64,000 nucleotides of DNA from Pseudomonas frederiksbergensis (lineage in GTDB: Bacteria; Pseudomonadota; Gammaproteobacteria; Pseudomonadales; Pseudomonadaceae). The DNA lies in the NCBI RefSeq assembly GCF_900105495.1, contig NZ_FNTF01000002.1, forward strand, positions 3,526,501 through 3,590,500, in the 5' to 3' direction. Below the pieces are notes generated by a model. The model was not told the DNA's origin, did no database searches, and saw only the letters and a list, made by a program, of their open reading frames with translations. Shown here in pieces: positions 8,277 through 16,817 of the stretch (position 1 is its first letter; each line of letters opens with the position of its first letter). Made by a program: the position numbers and the translations under genes.

Positions 8277-9644
8277 TCAGTGTGTTGTACCGGGCGTTTT
8301 CATTGGCAGCCAAACGTCCAGCTCGCTTCTTCCCGGCATCGAGATCAGATCGAATCGTCCACCAAAATGCTCGACACGCTCACGGATATTACGCAGGCCA
8401 ATGCCCGTATGACGACGTTCGACCTGGGCAACGTTGAAACCGATACCGTCATCGACCACCGTCAACCGAATTGAATCTTCGGACCCGTGCAGGGTAATGG
8501 AGACGTTTTTAGCTTGGGCGTGTCGTTCAATATTGGTCAGGCCTTCTTGCACGATGCGAAACAGCGAGACCGCTGCCCCATCGACCAGGTGGCAGTCGAA
8601 TTCGTTGTCGTTAAAAGTCACCACCAGGCCGCTGCGTTGCTCGAATTCTGCGGCGAGTTGACCGATCGCCGCCGGCAGGCCCAGGGTGTCGAGCAGCGAG
8701 GAACGCAGGTCGTGGGAGAGGCTGCGAACCTCGCCAATCGCTTCGCCCAGGCGCTCCGTGGCGTCTCTTAGCGTACTCAAACCCTTGTCATGTGCTTGGC
8801 CATTCTCGAGCAGGTGGCTGGCCAGTTCGAACTGAAACTTGATCGAGACCAGTAACTGGCTGATGCCGTCGTGCAGTTCACGGGAAACCCGTGAGCGTTC
8901 TTCCTCTTGCAAGCTGACGATACGCTGGGTCAGGCGCTGCAGTTTTTTGTCGGCCAGACGATGCTCGCTGACGTTCAGTGTCATGCCGCTGGCGAAGACA
9001 AACAGCACCGCCACGAGGGCCACCGCGGCAATCGCCAGCATGGTCTTGCGAATGCCCTGGGCCACTTCGTCACGCGCCTGCTGGGTCGCGCGTTCAACGT
9101 CTTCAAGGTAGATGCCGGTGCCGAGCATCCAGCCCCAACGATCCAGCATCACTACATAGGCGAGCTTGTCGGTCACTTGGCCGGAGGAGGGTTTGTTCCA
9201 GGCGTAGCGCTGAAAGCCTTCGCCCGATTGCGCACTTTTGAGCAATGCCTGGATTACCGGCAAACCGTGAGGGTCCTTCATGTCCCAAAGGTATTTGCCT
9301 ACCAGCTCGGACTGGCGCGCGTGCATCAGGCTGCGGCCTTCGTGGTCGTAGACGAAGAAGTAGCCATTGATGCCAAAGCTGAGCTTGCGCAGTTCTTCCA
9401 GCACTTTTTGCTGGGCGTGTTCGTCGCCGTGGCCGTCGTCGTACAGCGGTTCGATCAGGCTTTGCGCCATTTCGACGTAGTTCTTAAGTTCTGCGCGCTT
9501 GCTGGCCAGAATGCTGTCTTCGATCAGTTGCGCCTGTTGTTCACCCAGTTGCCGGTTCATGGAAATCACCAGCGCGCAGATGACGGCGATGGCCAGCATC
9601 AGCGGCAGAATCCCGAGCGCGACGATTTTGTGTTTGAGCTGCAT
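8277..9644 (-). CDS. Cache-domain sensor histidine kinase (HisKA_3 type)
   Basis: 455 residues from the ATG at 9644, which has AGGAG upstream; the longer open frame reaches into repeat sequence. Transmembrane segment at about 7-28, periplasmic single Cache domain at about 35-185 ('GINGYFFVYDHEGRSLMHARQ', 'GWMLGTGIYLEDVE'), second membrane segment at about 200-222. The HisKA_3 dimerisation helix has phospho-accepting H258 (SRELHDGISQ), and a C-terminal HATPase_c domain carries 'VVDDGIGFN' and 'GIGLRNIRERVEHFGG'. Such Cache domains often bind short organic acids, which would fit control of the nearby cstA uptake gene; that ligand is inference. Confidence 0.9.
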   Translation of the reverse strand: MQLKHKIVALGILPLMLAIAVICALVISMNRQLGEQQAQLIEDSILASKRAELKNYVEMAQSLIEPLYDDGHGDEHAQQKVLEELRKLSFGINGYFFVYDHEGRSLMHARQSELVGKYLWDMKDPHGLPVIQALLKSAQSGEGFQRYAWNKPSSGQVTDKLAYVVMLDRWGWMLGTGIYLEDVERATQQARDEVAQGIRKTMLAIAAVALVAVLFVFASGMTLNVSEHRLADKKLQRLTQRIVSLQEEERSRVSRELHDGISQLLVSIKFQFELASHLLENGQAHDKGLSTLRDATERLGEAIGEVRSLSHDLRSSLLDTLGLPAAIGQLAAEFEQRSGLVVTFNDNEFDCHLVDGAAVSLFRIVQEGLTNIERHAQAKNVSITLHGSEDSIRLTVVDDGIGFNVAQVERRHTGIGLRNIRERVEHFGGRFDLISMPGRSELDVWLPMKTPGTTH

Positions 9645-9749
9645 CTGTGCTCCTGTCCGGACCGAGGGAAGGCGAAGGCCCGGCATCATATGCCAAAGAT
9701 ATGCGGGGCCAGTAGCGGTGCTGGACGGAATGACTTGTGGCTTGGATTT

Positions 9750-10372
9750 CTGTAGGAGCTGAGCTTGCTCGCGATGGCGGCCTGACAGCCGACCAATCTC
9801 TTTCAGGTGTACATATCCATTGCTGCGGTAACGGTGGCTTAGGGTTTCGCCCTTACGGCGAGTCCCTTTTGTCAAACGCCACAAAAGGAACCAAAAAGTC
9901 TCGCCCCGGCGTCCGGCCCCTCGCTTGGGCTCGGCGTTCCTTCGTTCCGGTGTTCATCTGGGGGCATCGCCTCCGGTCGGCTTCGCTTCGACCTCCTCTC
10001 GATGTGTTCGACTGCGTCGAACGGCGCTGCGCGCCTGCCCCCCAGATGAACACCTCCACTCAGCCTCCCGAAGGGGCGGGTGGATCAAGATCAAGAGCTG
10101 CAGGCGAGCTAACGCTCGGCCTGATGAGTGGTGAGGGGCGAAAGGCGAAAGGCGAAAGGCGAAAGGCGTACGCCGATCTCCTGTGGCAGCGAGCCTGCTC
10201 GCGATGGCGGCCTGACAGCCGACCAATCACTTCCTGCCAAACATCCAATCCCTGTGGGAGCTGGCTTGCCTGCGAAGGCGGCCTGACAGCCGACCAATTA
10301 CTCGCAGGTGTACACCATTTCCCTGTGGGAGTGAGCCTGCTCGCGATAGCGGTATATCAGACGACATCAATC
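9750..10372. repeat. Cluster of four REP-type elements
   Basis: Four copies of the Pseudomonas REP consensus occur at about 9750-9821, 10180-10238, 10251-10313 and 10322-10372. Each starts near 'ctgtrggagc' and contains 'gcctgctcgcgatggcgg' or a close variant. The first three also share 'cctgacagccgaccaat' and fragments of a 'caggtgtaca' tail. They lie between the sensor kinase promoter and cstA. A different repeat (9838-10130) sits between copies one and two. Confidence 0.8.
9838..10130. repeat. Non-REP interspersed repeat with long inverted arms
   Basis: A roughly 290-bp block starting 'ggtggcttagggtttcgccc'. It contains two arms that pair almost perfectly, GGTGTTCATCTGGGGGCA at 9949-9966 and TGCCCCCCAGATGAACACC at 10036-10054 (one extra C). 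It has no plausible coding frame. From memory, similar blocks are scattered in many Pseudomonas genomes. Four exact GAAAGGC units follow at 10140-10167. It is probably a small non-autonomous element. Confidence 0.55.
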
Positions 10373-10440
10373 TTGAATGACAACTCGCATTAGCGACCAA
10401 GTCGATCGTCGCACTGCCGCTCCAACAAGTAGCTCGCGGT

Positions 10441-10464
10441 CTTCTACGTAGAACTACGTAGAAG
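10441..10464. promoter_or_regulatory. Perfect 24-bp palindrome upstream of cstA
   Basis: CTTCTACGTAG and CTACGTAGAAG are exact reverse complements separated by AA. A second TACGTA lies 6 bases beyond, inside a CGCGT..ACGCG stem at about 10467-10484. The distance to the cstA ATG is 125 bases. Likely an operator for a dimeric regulator such as the NarL-type protein at 7613; not demonstrated. Confidence 0.55.
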
Positions 10465-10589
10465 TCGCGTACGTAGTAACGCGGATTTATTTGTAGACGG
10501 CATGCGGGGATATTGGGCCAGCTCCGCACAGCGGACACAATTATAAAAATTACCGCCGCAGTCCATTGGCTGTCGGCAGGAGACACGCT

Positions 10590-12647
10590 ATGCCCCGTCT
10601 GGCTAAACACCTCGCCTGGTTTGCCGTGGCTGTCCTGGGAGCGTTTGCGCTAAGTGTCGTGGCCCTGCGCCGCGGCGAAGCGATCAATGCCCTCTGGATC
10701 GTAGTCGCAGCAGTCGCTATCTATCTCGTTGCATACCGCTACTACAGCCTGTTCATCGCTACCAAAGTGATGCAACTCGACCCCAATCGTGCCACGCCCG
10801 CTGTCGTTAACAATGACGGTCTGGACTACGTGCCGACCAATAAACACGTGCTCTTCGGTCACCACTTCGCAGCCATTGCTGGTGCGGGGCCGCTGGTCGG
10901 TCCGGTGCTGGCGGCGCAGATGGGTTACCTGCCCGGTACGCTGTGGCTGATTGCCGGCGTAGTGCTGGCCGGTGCCGTTCAGGATTTCATGGTCCTGTTC
11001 ATGTCCACCCGCCGCAACGGCCGTTCCCTCGGTGACATGGTCCGTGAGGAAATGGGCCGCATCCCCGGGACCATCGCGCTGTTTGGCTGCTTCCTGATCA
11101 TGATCATCATCCTCGCGGTGCTGGCGCTGATCGTTGTGAAAGCCCTGGCCGAGAGCCCGTGGGGGATTTTCACGGTGATGGCGACCATCCCGATCGCGAT
11201 GTTCATGGGCATTTACATGCGCTACATCCGCCCGGGCCGCATCGGTGAAATCTCCATCGTCGGCGTGCTGTTGCTGCTCGGTTCGATCTGGCTCGGCGGG
11301 CAGATTGCTGCTGATCCGGTCTGGGCCAAGGCCTTTACCTTCACCGGGATCCAGATCACCTGGATGCTGATCGGCTACGGTTTCGTCGCCGCGGTATTGC
11401 CGGTGTGGCTGATTCTGGCGCCGCGGGACTACCTGTCGACTTTCCTGAAAATCGGCACCATCGTGGCTTTGGCGATCGGCATCCTGATCACCATGCCCGA
11501 CCTGAAAATGCCGGCACTCACCCAGTTCGTCGACGGCACCGGACCGGTGTGGAAGGGCGGTCTGTTCCCGTTCCTGTTCATCACCATCGCCTGTGGTGCG
11601 GTTTCCGGTTTCCACGCGCTGATCGCTTCCGGTACCACACCGAAGTTGTTGGCCAGCGAAGGCCATGCCCGTTACATCGGTTACGGCGGCATGCTGATGG
11701 AATCCTTCGTTGCCATCATGGCCATGGTCGCCGCGTCGGTGATCGAGCCGGGCGTGTACTTCGCCATGAACAGCCCGGCGGCGCTTGTCGGCTCTGATGC
11801 TGTTACGGTTGCTCAGACCGTCAGCAGCTGGGGCTTTGCAATCACCCCGGAAGCGCTGCAAGCGGTCGCCAGGGACATCGGTGAAACCACCATCCTGGCC
11901 CGTGCCGGCGGTGCGCCGACCCTGGCGGTCGGTATCGCGCAGATCCTGCACCAGCTTCTGCCGGGTGAAAACACCATGGCGTTCTGGTACCACTTCGCGA
12001 TCCTGTTTGAGGCGCTGTTCATCCTGACGGCTGTAGACGCCGGTACCCGTGCCGGGCGTTTCATGCTGCAGGACTTGCTCGGTTCTTTCGTGCCAGCGCT
12101 GAAACGCACCGAATCCTGGACCGCCAACCTGATCGCCACCGCCGGTTGTGTGGCGATGTGGGGTTACTTGTTGTACCAGGGCGTGATCGATCCGCTGGGT
12201 GGCATCAATACCTTGTGGCCGCTGTTCGGTATTTCCAACCAGATGCTGGCCGGTATCGCGCTGATGTTGGCGACTGTCGTGCTGATCAAAATGAAACGCC
12301 AGCGCTACGTCTGGGTCACCATGCTGCCGGCTGTGTGGCTGCTGATCTGCACCACCACGGCAGGTTTCATCAAGCTGTTCGACGCCAACCCGGCGATCGG
12401 TTTCCTGGCCTTGGCCAAGAAGTACAGCGATGCCCTGGCCAACGGTCAAATTCTCGCTCCGGCGAAGAGCATCGACCAGATGCAACACGTGATCTACAAC
12501 GCCTACACCAACGCAACGCTGACGGCGCTGTTCTTGCTGGTGGTCTTCAGCATCCTGTTCTTTGCACTCAAGGTCGGTATTGCCGCCTGGGGCAGCAAGG
12601 AACGTACGGACAAAGAAGCGCCATTCCAGGCTCTGCCGGATGCTTGA
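10590..12647 (+). CDS. cstA: Carbon starvation protein CstA family transporter
   Basis: 685 residues, the usual length for CstA/BtsT. It is a polytopic inner-membrane protein; landmark stretches include '[23 protein letters not shown]', '[16 protein letters not shown]', '[15 protein letters not shown]' and '[19 protein letters not shown]'. E. coli relatives take up pyruvate (BtsT) or peptides/pyruvate (CstA), driven by the proton gradient. The ATG at 10590 has AGGAG upstream. A small YbdD/YjiX partner gene follows after 14 bases, as in E. coli. The upstream palindrome and the divergent Cache-type two-component system suggest signal-dependent expression. Confidence 0.93.
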   Translation: MPRLAKHLAWFAVAVLGAFALSVVALRRGEAINALWIVVAAVAIYLVAYRYYSLFIATKVMQLDPNRATPAVVNNDGLDYVPTNKHVLFGHHFAAIAGAGPLVGPVLAAQMGYLPGTLWLIAGVVLAGAVQDFMVLFMSTRRNGRSLGDMVREEMGRIPGTIALFGCFLIMIIILAVLALIVVKALAESPWGIFTVMATIPIAMFMGIYMRYIRPGRIGEISIVGVLLLLGSIWLGGQIAADPVWAKAFTFTGIQITWMLIGYGFVAAVLPVWLILAPRDYLSTFLKIGTIVALAIGILITMPDLKMPALTQFVDGTGPVWKGGLFPFLFITIACGAVSGFHALIASGTTPKLLASEGHARYIGYGGMLMESFVAIMAMVAASVIEPGVYFAMNSPAALVGSDAVTVAQTVSSWGFAITPEALQAVARDIGETTILARAGGAPTLAVGIAQILHQLLPGENTMAFWYHFAILFEALFILTAVDAGTRAGRFMLQDLLGSFVPALKRTESWTANLIATAGCVAMWGYLLYQGVIDPLGGINTLWPLFGISNQMLAGIALMLATVVLIKMKRQRYVWVTMLPAVWLLICTTTAGFIKLFDANPAIGFLALAKKYSDALANGQILAPAKSIDQMQHVIYNAYTNATLTALFLLVVFSILFFALKVGIAAWGSKERTDKEAPFQALPDA

Positions 12648-12661
12648 TCGAGGAGTGCAGC

Positions 12662-12859
12662 ATGTTCAATGACCTGAGTCGCCTAGGTAAATACCTCGGT
12701 CAGGCCGCGCGCCTGATGGTCGGGATGCCCGACTACGACACCTACGTCGAGCACATGCAGACCAAGCACCCGGACAAACCGGTGATGAGTTATGAGGTGT
12801 TCTTTCGGGAACGCCAGGAAGCGCGTTACGGAAGCAAGGCTGGACCGAAGTGCTGTTGA
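12662..12859 (+). CDS. YbdD/YjiX family small protein, CstA partner
   Basis: 65 residues: [19 protein letters not shown], then '[37 protein letters not shown]' and a Cys-Cys C-terminus. This matches the YbdD/YjiX family (DUF466), always found after cstA-like genes and thought to work with the transporter. It starts 14 bases after cstA with GAGGAGTG as ribosome site. A strong terminator follows. Role inferred from family and position. Confidence 0.92.
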   Translation: MFNDLSRLGKYLGQAARLMVGMPDYDTYVEHMQTKHPDKPVMSYEVFFRERQEARYGSKAGPKCC

Positions 12860-12898
12860 TGGACGGTGGCAGTAATGCCACCTGAATCGCTAATAAAG

Positions 12899-12927
12899 AA
12901 CCCGGCTGATGAAGCCGGGTTTTTTTT
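12899..12927 (+). terminator. Rho-independent terminator of cstA operon
   Basis: CCCGGCT, a 5-base loop, AGCCGGG, then eight T. Confidence 0.9.
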
Positions 12928-12948
12928 GAGTGGCCGATCCGTGTTGAG

Positions 12949-13662
12949 TCAGCTTGCGGGAATGGTTTCGAGCGTTTCGAGATCCAGCAGGGTGAAATAA
13001 CCACGGTCCGGCCTCCAGCCTCCCGTATCGATGTGAATCACATTGCCAAGGCTGACGGGCATATAAAGCGGCGTATGCCCCACGACCAGTGCGCGCAGGC
13101 CTTCGACGCCATGGGTCTCCTGCTGATCGAGCCGCCGTCGTGACCACATGCAGAAGTGCTGCACCTCCTGCAGACGCCTGTTGCTTTCCGGCGACTCCAG
13201 TTCCTTTCGCAATTGCTGCCATGACGGAAATGGACAATCGGCATGCACGATGCCGATCAGGCCGTAGGCTGTTTCGACTTCAATCGCGATAGGAAGCCTG
13301 GCGAACTGCGCCGCGAAGGCGTGCTTCTCGATCAGAGGGAGGTCCATGAACCATGAACCGCCGTTGTCGAGCCAGCTGTCGACGTCGCAGGTGTCGAAGT
13401 AAACCACGTAGTCGTCATGGTTGCCTCGCACCGGGTGGAACCATGCTTTGTCCAGCCAATCGAGGGCATCATGGCATTCGGGCCCACGGTCAATCAGATC
13501 GCCAACACTGAACAGGCGATCTACCAGGTGGTTGAACCCGGCGGCATCCAGAGCATCCTGCAACCGAGTGAAATGGCCATGAATATCCCCGACCGCGAAA
13601 TCCCGGCCGGCAACGTTTGCAGCGAAGCGCTTGACGCGTGACATCTCTAAATTTTCGAGCAT
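12949..13662 (-). CDS. Metallophosphoesterase (PrpA/ApaH-like phosphatase)
   Basis: 237 residues from ATG 13662 (GGAG about 10 bases upstream; a second ATG at 13644 is possible). All calcineurin-type metal motifs are present: GDIHGH, GDLIDRGP, GNHDD, a histidine in 'IGIVHADCPFPSW', and VGHTP. This is the pattern of small bacterial Ser/Thr protein phosphatases and symmetric Ap4A hydrolase relatives. The enzyme would be a cytosolic Mn-dependent phosphatase; protein versus nucleotide substrate cannot be settled. It is convergent with the cstA operon. Confidence 0.9.
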   Translation of the reverse strand: MLENLEMSRVKRFAANVAGRDFAVGDIHGHFTRLQDALDAAGFNHLVDRLFSVGDLIDRGPECHDALDWLDKAWFHPVRGNHDDYVVYFDTCDVDSWLDNGGSWFMDLPLIEKHAFAAQFARLPIAIEVETAYGLIGIVHADCPFPSWQQLRKELESPESNRRLQEVQHFCMWSRRRLDQQETHGVEGLRALVVGHTPLYMPVSLGNVIHIDTGGWRPDRGYFTLLDLETLETIPAS

Positions 13663-13793
13663 GGGAATGCCACTCCGGCAGCTCCCCAACGGGCTAGTCA
13701 AGTGAGTTTAGGCCAATAAGTGGTACACGACCTTACCGCGCCGGCAAGCGGACCTTTTCCGCTTGCCCGACAAGCTGGCCGGATCAAACTTTG

Positions 13794-13997
13794 TCAGAGC
13801 AAATAAGCCGTTGCTTGCCCGAAAGGGTTGTCCTGCACGCTGGCGATAAGGTGCAGAGGCATGTGTTGCGCATCCAGGGTTGGAACTTCGAAAGTCTCCA
13901 CAATCTGGGTGTGGCGCTCACTCGGCCCGGTCGACGCTTCGACAAGAGCCTTGGCCATTCTCGCGTGGTTCGCTGCGATTTCGTTGAGAGTTGACAC
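13794..13997 (-). CDS. Hypothetical small protein
   Basis: 67 residues starting at a GTG with GGGAG about 8 bases upstream. The sequence is helical at first (MSTLNEIAANHARMAKALVE) and then low in structure, ending 'NPFGQATAYLL'. No signal, no membrane segment, no recognised family. The ribosome site and clean start support it moderately. Confidence 0.5.
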   Translation of the reverse strand: MSTLNEIAANHARMAKALVEASTGPSERHTQIVETFEVPTLDAQHMPLHLIASVQDNPFGQATAYLL

Positions 13998-14464
13998 GTT
14001 ACATCTCCCGGTGACTGACCAAGCGCATCGCTGGCGTCCTAAGCGTTAAGTAAGTGCTGTCGCGTCAGAATTACGTCGTTCTGGGGCAGCTAGGAGCGTC
14101 TTGTGCAAACCTTGAGCCAGTCATTGTCAAAAAAATCGCACCAGGTTTCTGATGCGACGAATGGTGGTGGCGGGGCTTTAACGGGATATTTCCTGAGCCT
14201 ATAAGGCGGGGGAAAAAGGTGATTAGACGTGCAGAAGTAGTTTTGCTAAAAAAATAGTGCATGGTCGCTGTTGACGCGCCAATGCATCTCCATTCTGTTA
14301 GATGGAAATCGCCCAACATTGAGCTGGGCAACGATCAATGAGTCTGATGCCGATACAGGGATAAGTAACTGCGACTTTGGCCAACTGCTCGCGCACAGGC
14401 ATTGGGCTCATTGATCCCCTTTTTTTCCACAGAAAGTCACCCCTTTCAGGACAAGGAAGTAATC
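13998..14464. other. 467-bp gap without a supported gene
   Basis: Lower GC than its neighbours and no convincing coding frame. It holds a terminator-like hairpin read on the minus strand (14128-14155), a TCCAT..ATGGA inverted repeat near 14290-14308, and a CATTG..CAATG inverted repeat at about 14317-14340 upstream of the DUF5329 gene. Confidence 0.5.
14128..14155 (-). terminator. Terminator-like hairpin on minus strand, no assigned gene
   Basis: Read leftwards: TCGCA, a 12-base interior with weak further pairing, TGCGA, then seven T. No minus-strand gene lies directly to its right, so it may end an unannotated small RNA. Confidence 0.4.
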
Positions 14465-14863
14465 ATGTGGATTTTGAAAGAAGCGGTGAATCAATCCATT
14501 TTCCGCCAATGGCTGATCGCTGCTTCTATCGGCCTTTTTGTGGCGGGCGGTGTACAGGCTCAAACCTCGACACAGGCGAACCAGGAAATCAAGGGCTTGC
14601 TGGATTTTGTGGAGCGCAGCGAGTGCAAGTTCGTGCGCAACGGCAGTGAGTACCCTGGACCCGAGGCTCGGGCACATCTCGAAAAGAAGCTGAATTATCT
14701 CGAAGGCAAGAACCTGGTGAGCAGCGCAGAAGACTTCATCGATCTTGCTGCCACTAAAAGCAGCATGTCTGGCAAAGCCTATGAAGTGCGGTGCGCAACT
14801 GGCGTTCAGCCGACGAGCACCTGGCTGAAGACGGAGCTACAGAGACATCGTCAGCTTCATTGA
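14465..14863 (+). CDS. DUF5329 family periplasmic protein
   Basis: 132 residues from ATG 14465 with AAGGAAG upstream. A signal peptide is visible (hydrophobic 'WLIAASIGLFVAGGVQAQ', likely cleavage after AQA). The mature part fits DUF5329: 'EIKGLLDFVERSECKFVRNGSEYPGPEARAHLEKKLNYL', then 'AEDFIDLAATKSSMSGKAYEVRC' and 'STWLKTEL'. The two cysteines could pair. Function unknown; probably secreted to the periplasm. Single gene. Confidence 0.82.
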   Translation: MWILKEAVNQSIFRQWLIAASIGLFVAGGVQAQTSTQANQEIKGLLDFVERSECKFVRNGSEYPGPEARAHLEKKLNYLEGKNLVSSAEDFIDLAATKSSMSGKAYEVRCATGVQPTSTWLKTELQRHRQLH

Positions 14864-14874
14864 GCCTATTCCCT

Positions 14875-14901
14875 GAAACGGATATGTACCCAAACCTTAA
14901 G
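14875..14901. repeat. 27-bp motif shared with 24737-24763
   Basis: The block beginning 'gaaacggatatgt' and ending 'taag' matches the copy in the 24706-24769 inverted repeat at 24 of 27 positions. This copy lacks the pairing arm. Possibly the residue of a small mobile element. Confidence 0.45.
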
Positions 14902-14931
14902 CGGTGTCGGCAACCTGACCTGTCACAGCGG

Positions 14932-14970
14932 CGGGCTACAGAGGTCAGCCAGTGGCGCCAATGTAGCCCG
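14932..14970. repeat. Hairpin CGGGCTACA / TGTAGCCCG
   Basis: A perfect 9-bp stem with a 21-base loop between the convergent DUF5329 and DUF2790 genes. No T-run on either side, so a terminator role is uncertain. Confidence 0.4.
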
Positions 14971-14995
14971 GTCCTCTGCGAATACAGGCGACTGA

Positions 14996-15253
14996 TCAGT
15001 TAGCGCCGATGCAACCCATGCCCTGGACCTGGTAATCCAGCACGTGTTTGCGACCCTGATGGTCGAGGTATATCAGCTGCGCGGGGACGATGCCGCAATC
15101 CTGCGTGATGATGTTGCTGGACAGGTCTTTGGCGATATCCAGGTGGACGAAGAAACCGGTCTTGTCGTGAATGACAGGTTCGGCGGTCTGGGTATCGGCA
15201 ACGGCCGAACTCGTGGCGAGGAGAGCAGCAAACCCGAGGATTAACATTTTCAT
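14996..15253 (-). CDS. DUF2790 family secreted protein
   Basis: 85 residues. N-terminal signal peptide (MKMLILGFAALLATSSAVA). The mature part carries the DUF2790 pattern: 'HLDIAKDLSSNIITQDCGIVPAQLIYLDHQGRKHVLDYQVQGMGC', with two conserved cysteines. The family is almost confined to Pseudomonas, and some members are metal- or stress-induced. GAGGAAG precedes the ATG. A CCTGGC-AGTGAA-GCCAGG hairpin lies in its leader or promoter region (15298-15315). Confidence 0.85.
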   Translation of the reverse strand: MKMLILGFAALLATSSAVADTQTAEPVIHDKTGFFVHLDIAKDLSSNIITQDCGIVPAQLIYLDHQGRKHVLDYQVQGMGCIGAN

Positions 15254-15526
15254 GATGACTTCCTCTATTCAGGGGCGGGTTGGCTGCCGATGGGTTGCCT
15301 GGCAGTGAAGCCAGGTCAGCCAGTCGATCCGCACAATCGACCCACGGTTGAATGTCAATTCTGTAATGAAACGGCGCCGAAATGACGGGGGGCGACCGGC
15401 GGCTTCAAGGCATGTGGCTCGATGGCAGCTCGATGGTGGTCGCGCTCCTGCCTGCCATATGTCGGGAGCGAGGAACGTCACTCATGAAAAAACTTCGAAA
15501 CGAAGACTGTCTTTGGGAGTTTGAGC

Positions 15527-15748
15527 ATGAGTGATGATCAAAAGAGCGAAGCCCTGGCGGCTTGGTATCAGCTGCTGAAAGTGCCCGAAATCCGGATGGA
15601 TGCCGAAGAGCAATATGACCAGTTGCTCAAGGCTGCCGATGAAATGGAGCGCACCGGGCTCATCAACAGCGTTGAATGGCGCAAGCTGGTTCAAGAGGCG
15701 AGCGCTGCTTTTGCCAATGCGACAGAAGGGTTGGGGCGCGGAACGTAG
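15527..15748 (+). CDS. Hypothetical conserved small protein
   Basis: 73 residues from ATG 15527 (GGGAG 7 bases upstream). Acidic, helical: 'DDQKSEALAAWYQLLKVPEIRMDAEEQYDQLLKAADEMERTGLI' and 'EWRKLVQEASAAFANATEGLGRGT'. No signal or membrane segment. It resembles a group of small unnamed Pseudomonas proteins; no function known. Convergent with the LysR gene at 15766. Confidence 0.6.
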   Translation: MSDDQKSEALAAWYQLLKVPEIRMDAEEQYDQLLKAADEMERTGLINSVEWRKLVQEASAAFANATEGLGRGT

Positions 15749-15765
15749 GGGTCAAATCCTGATGG

Positions 15766-16668
15766 TCAAACTTCGCCTGTTGGCCGTTCGGCCTGTTGGG
15801 CGAACCACTGCATGATCAGCGAGCAGGCGGGATGAGCCGCGGCGGAAGGTTGCAGGTTCAAGGCGTAAATGCCGCGGGTCTTCAAGGGGTGGCCGAACGG
15901 AACGACGAGCACGCCTCGTTCCAGTGATTCGCCTGCCAGGGTCAGGTCAGTCATGGCGACGCCCAACCCTCGCGCCGCCGCATCGAGCGCCAACTCGTCG
16001 AGGTTGAAGGGGATATGGCGGTAGTCCTCCAGTGACTGGCCGTCATTGGCGTGCAGCCACTGGCCCCAGTCATGCTTGTCCGCCGAGCGATGCAACAGTG
16101 GGAACCGCATAAGATCGGCCACCGATTCCAACGGCTGGGTCGTGCTGCCCAGGCCAGGGGCGCACACCGGCACCAGCGCCTCTTCGAACAAGGTCAGGCA
16201 GTCAGGATCGCGGGACGGCTCGGGCAGATAGAGGATGTAGGCGTCGCTGTCGATGGCCGGTTCCACTACTTCCGTGGCCACGGTTTCGATCGACAGCGAA
16301 ACCTGCGGATGACTTCGATAGAACTCGCTCAACTTTGGCAGCAACCATCGAACCGCCAGCGATACATGCATGCGGATGCGGAAGGGGCGTTTTTGCGGTG
16401 TCAGCCGATCTTCCAGGGTTTTCAGTTGCGCCAGGATACTTCGGGCGGTCGCAAGCACCTGTTCGCCTTCTGGTGTCAGCCGAACACTGCGGCTGTTCCT
16501 GACGAACATCGGCAAGTCGAAGTGGCTCTCCAACTGCTGGATTTTTCGACTCACTGCGCTTTGGGTCAGACAGAGCTTTTGCGCCGCTTGCGTGAAGCTG
16601 CCCGAGCCTGCGACCTCGACCAGCGCCTGCAAGGCCTGGAGAGAAGGAACGTGGTGAATTTTATCCAT
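15766..16668 (-). CDS. LysR-family transcriptional regulator (GcvA/AmpR-like)
   Basis: 300 residues. The winged helix at residues 8-65 reads 'LQALQALVEVAGSGSFTQAAQKLCLTQSAVSRKIQQLESHFDLPMFVRNSRSVRLTPEGEQVL', the GcvA-like variant. The C-terminal substrate domain has the usual 'FPLLHRS' and 'GLGVAMTDLTLAGESLERGVLVVPFG' segments. It is divergent from the oxidase at 16818 with a 149-bp intergenic region, the classic LysR layout. It probably controls the oxidase plus binding-protein pair. Confidence 0.9.
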   Translation of the reverse strand: MDKIHHVPSLQALQALVEVAGSGSFTQAAQKLCLTQSAVSRKIQQLESHFDLPMFVRNSRSVRLTPEGEQVLATARSILAQLKTLEDRLTPQKRPFRIRMHVSLAVRWLLPKLSEFYRSHPQVSLSIETVATEVVEPAIDSDAYILYLPEPSRDPDCLTLFEEALVPVCAPGLGSTTQPLESVADLMRFPLLHRSADKHDWGQWLHANDGQSLEDYRHIPFNLDELALDAAARGLGVAMTDLTLAGESLERGVLVVPFGHPLKTRGIYALNLQPSAAAHPACSLIMQWFAQQAERPTGEV

Positions 16669-16817
16669 GCGCTTTTTGAATGGCTCGATGAGTTTATAAC
16701 GTTGGTTGTATCACTACAGGCCTTATAGATTCTAGCTCTAGCCAGCGCCGGCCGGAAAGACTCATGCGATGACGTCATGTGCGGCGCTTGCGGAACTACA
16801 GGCAGACGAGGTGATGC

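Noticed and set aside
10140..10167. GAAAGGC array as a CRISPR-like array
   Set aside because: Seven-base units without spacers are a simple tandem repeat, not a CRISPR.
9737..10393. 218-codon frame across the REP cluster
   Set aside because: It is made of repeat sequence and has no start signal; translated REP elements are not genes.
10650..12488. 612-codon open frame antisense to cstA
   Set aside because: Translation is a low-complexity Arg/Gln/His/Asp/Gly mix, typical of the reverse strand of a membrane-protein gene.
14071..14331. 86-codon frame on the minus strand
   Set aside because: A terminator-like hairpin with its T-run lies inside the frame, there is no ribosome site, and no family resemblance.
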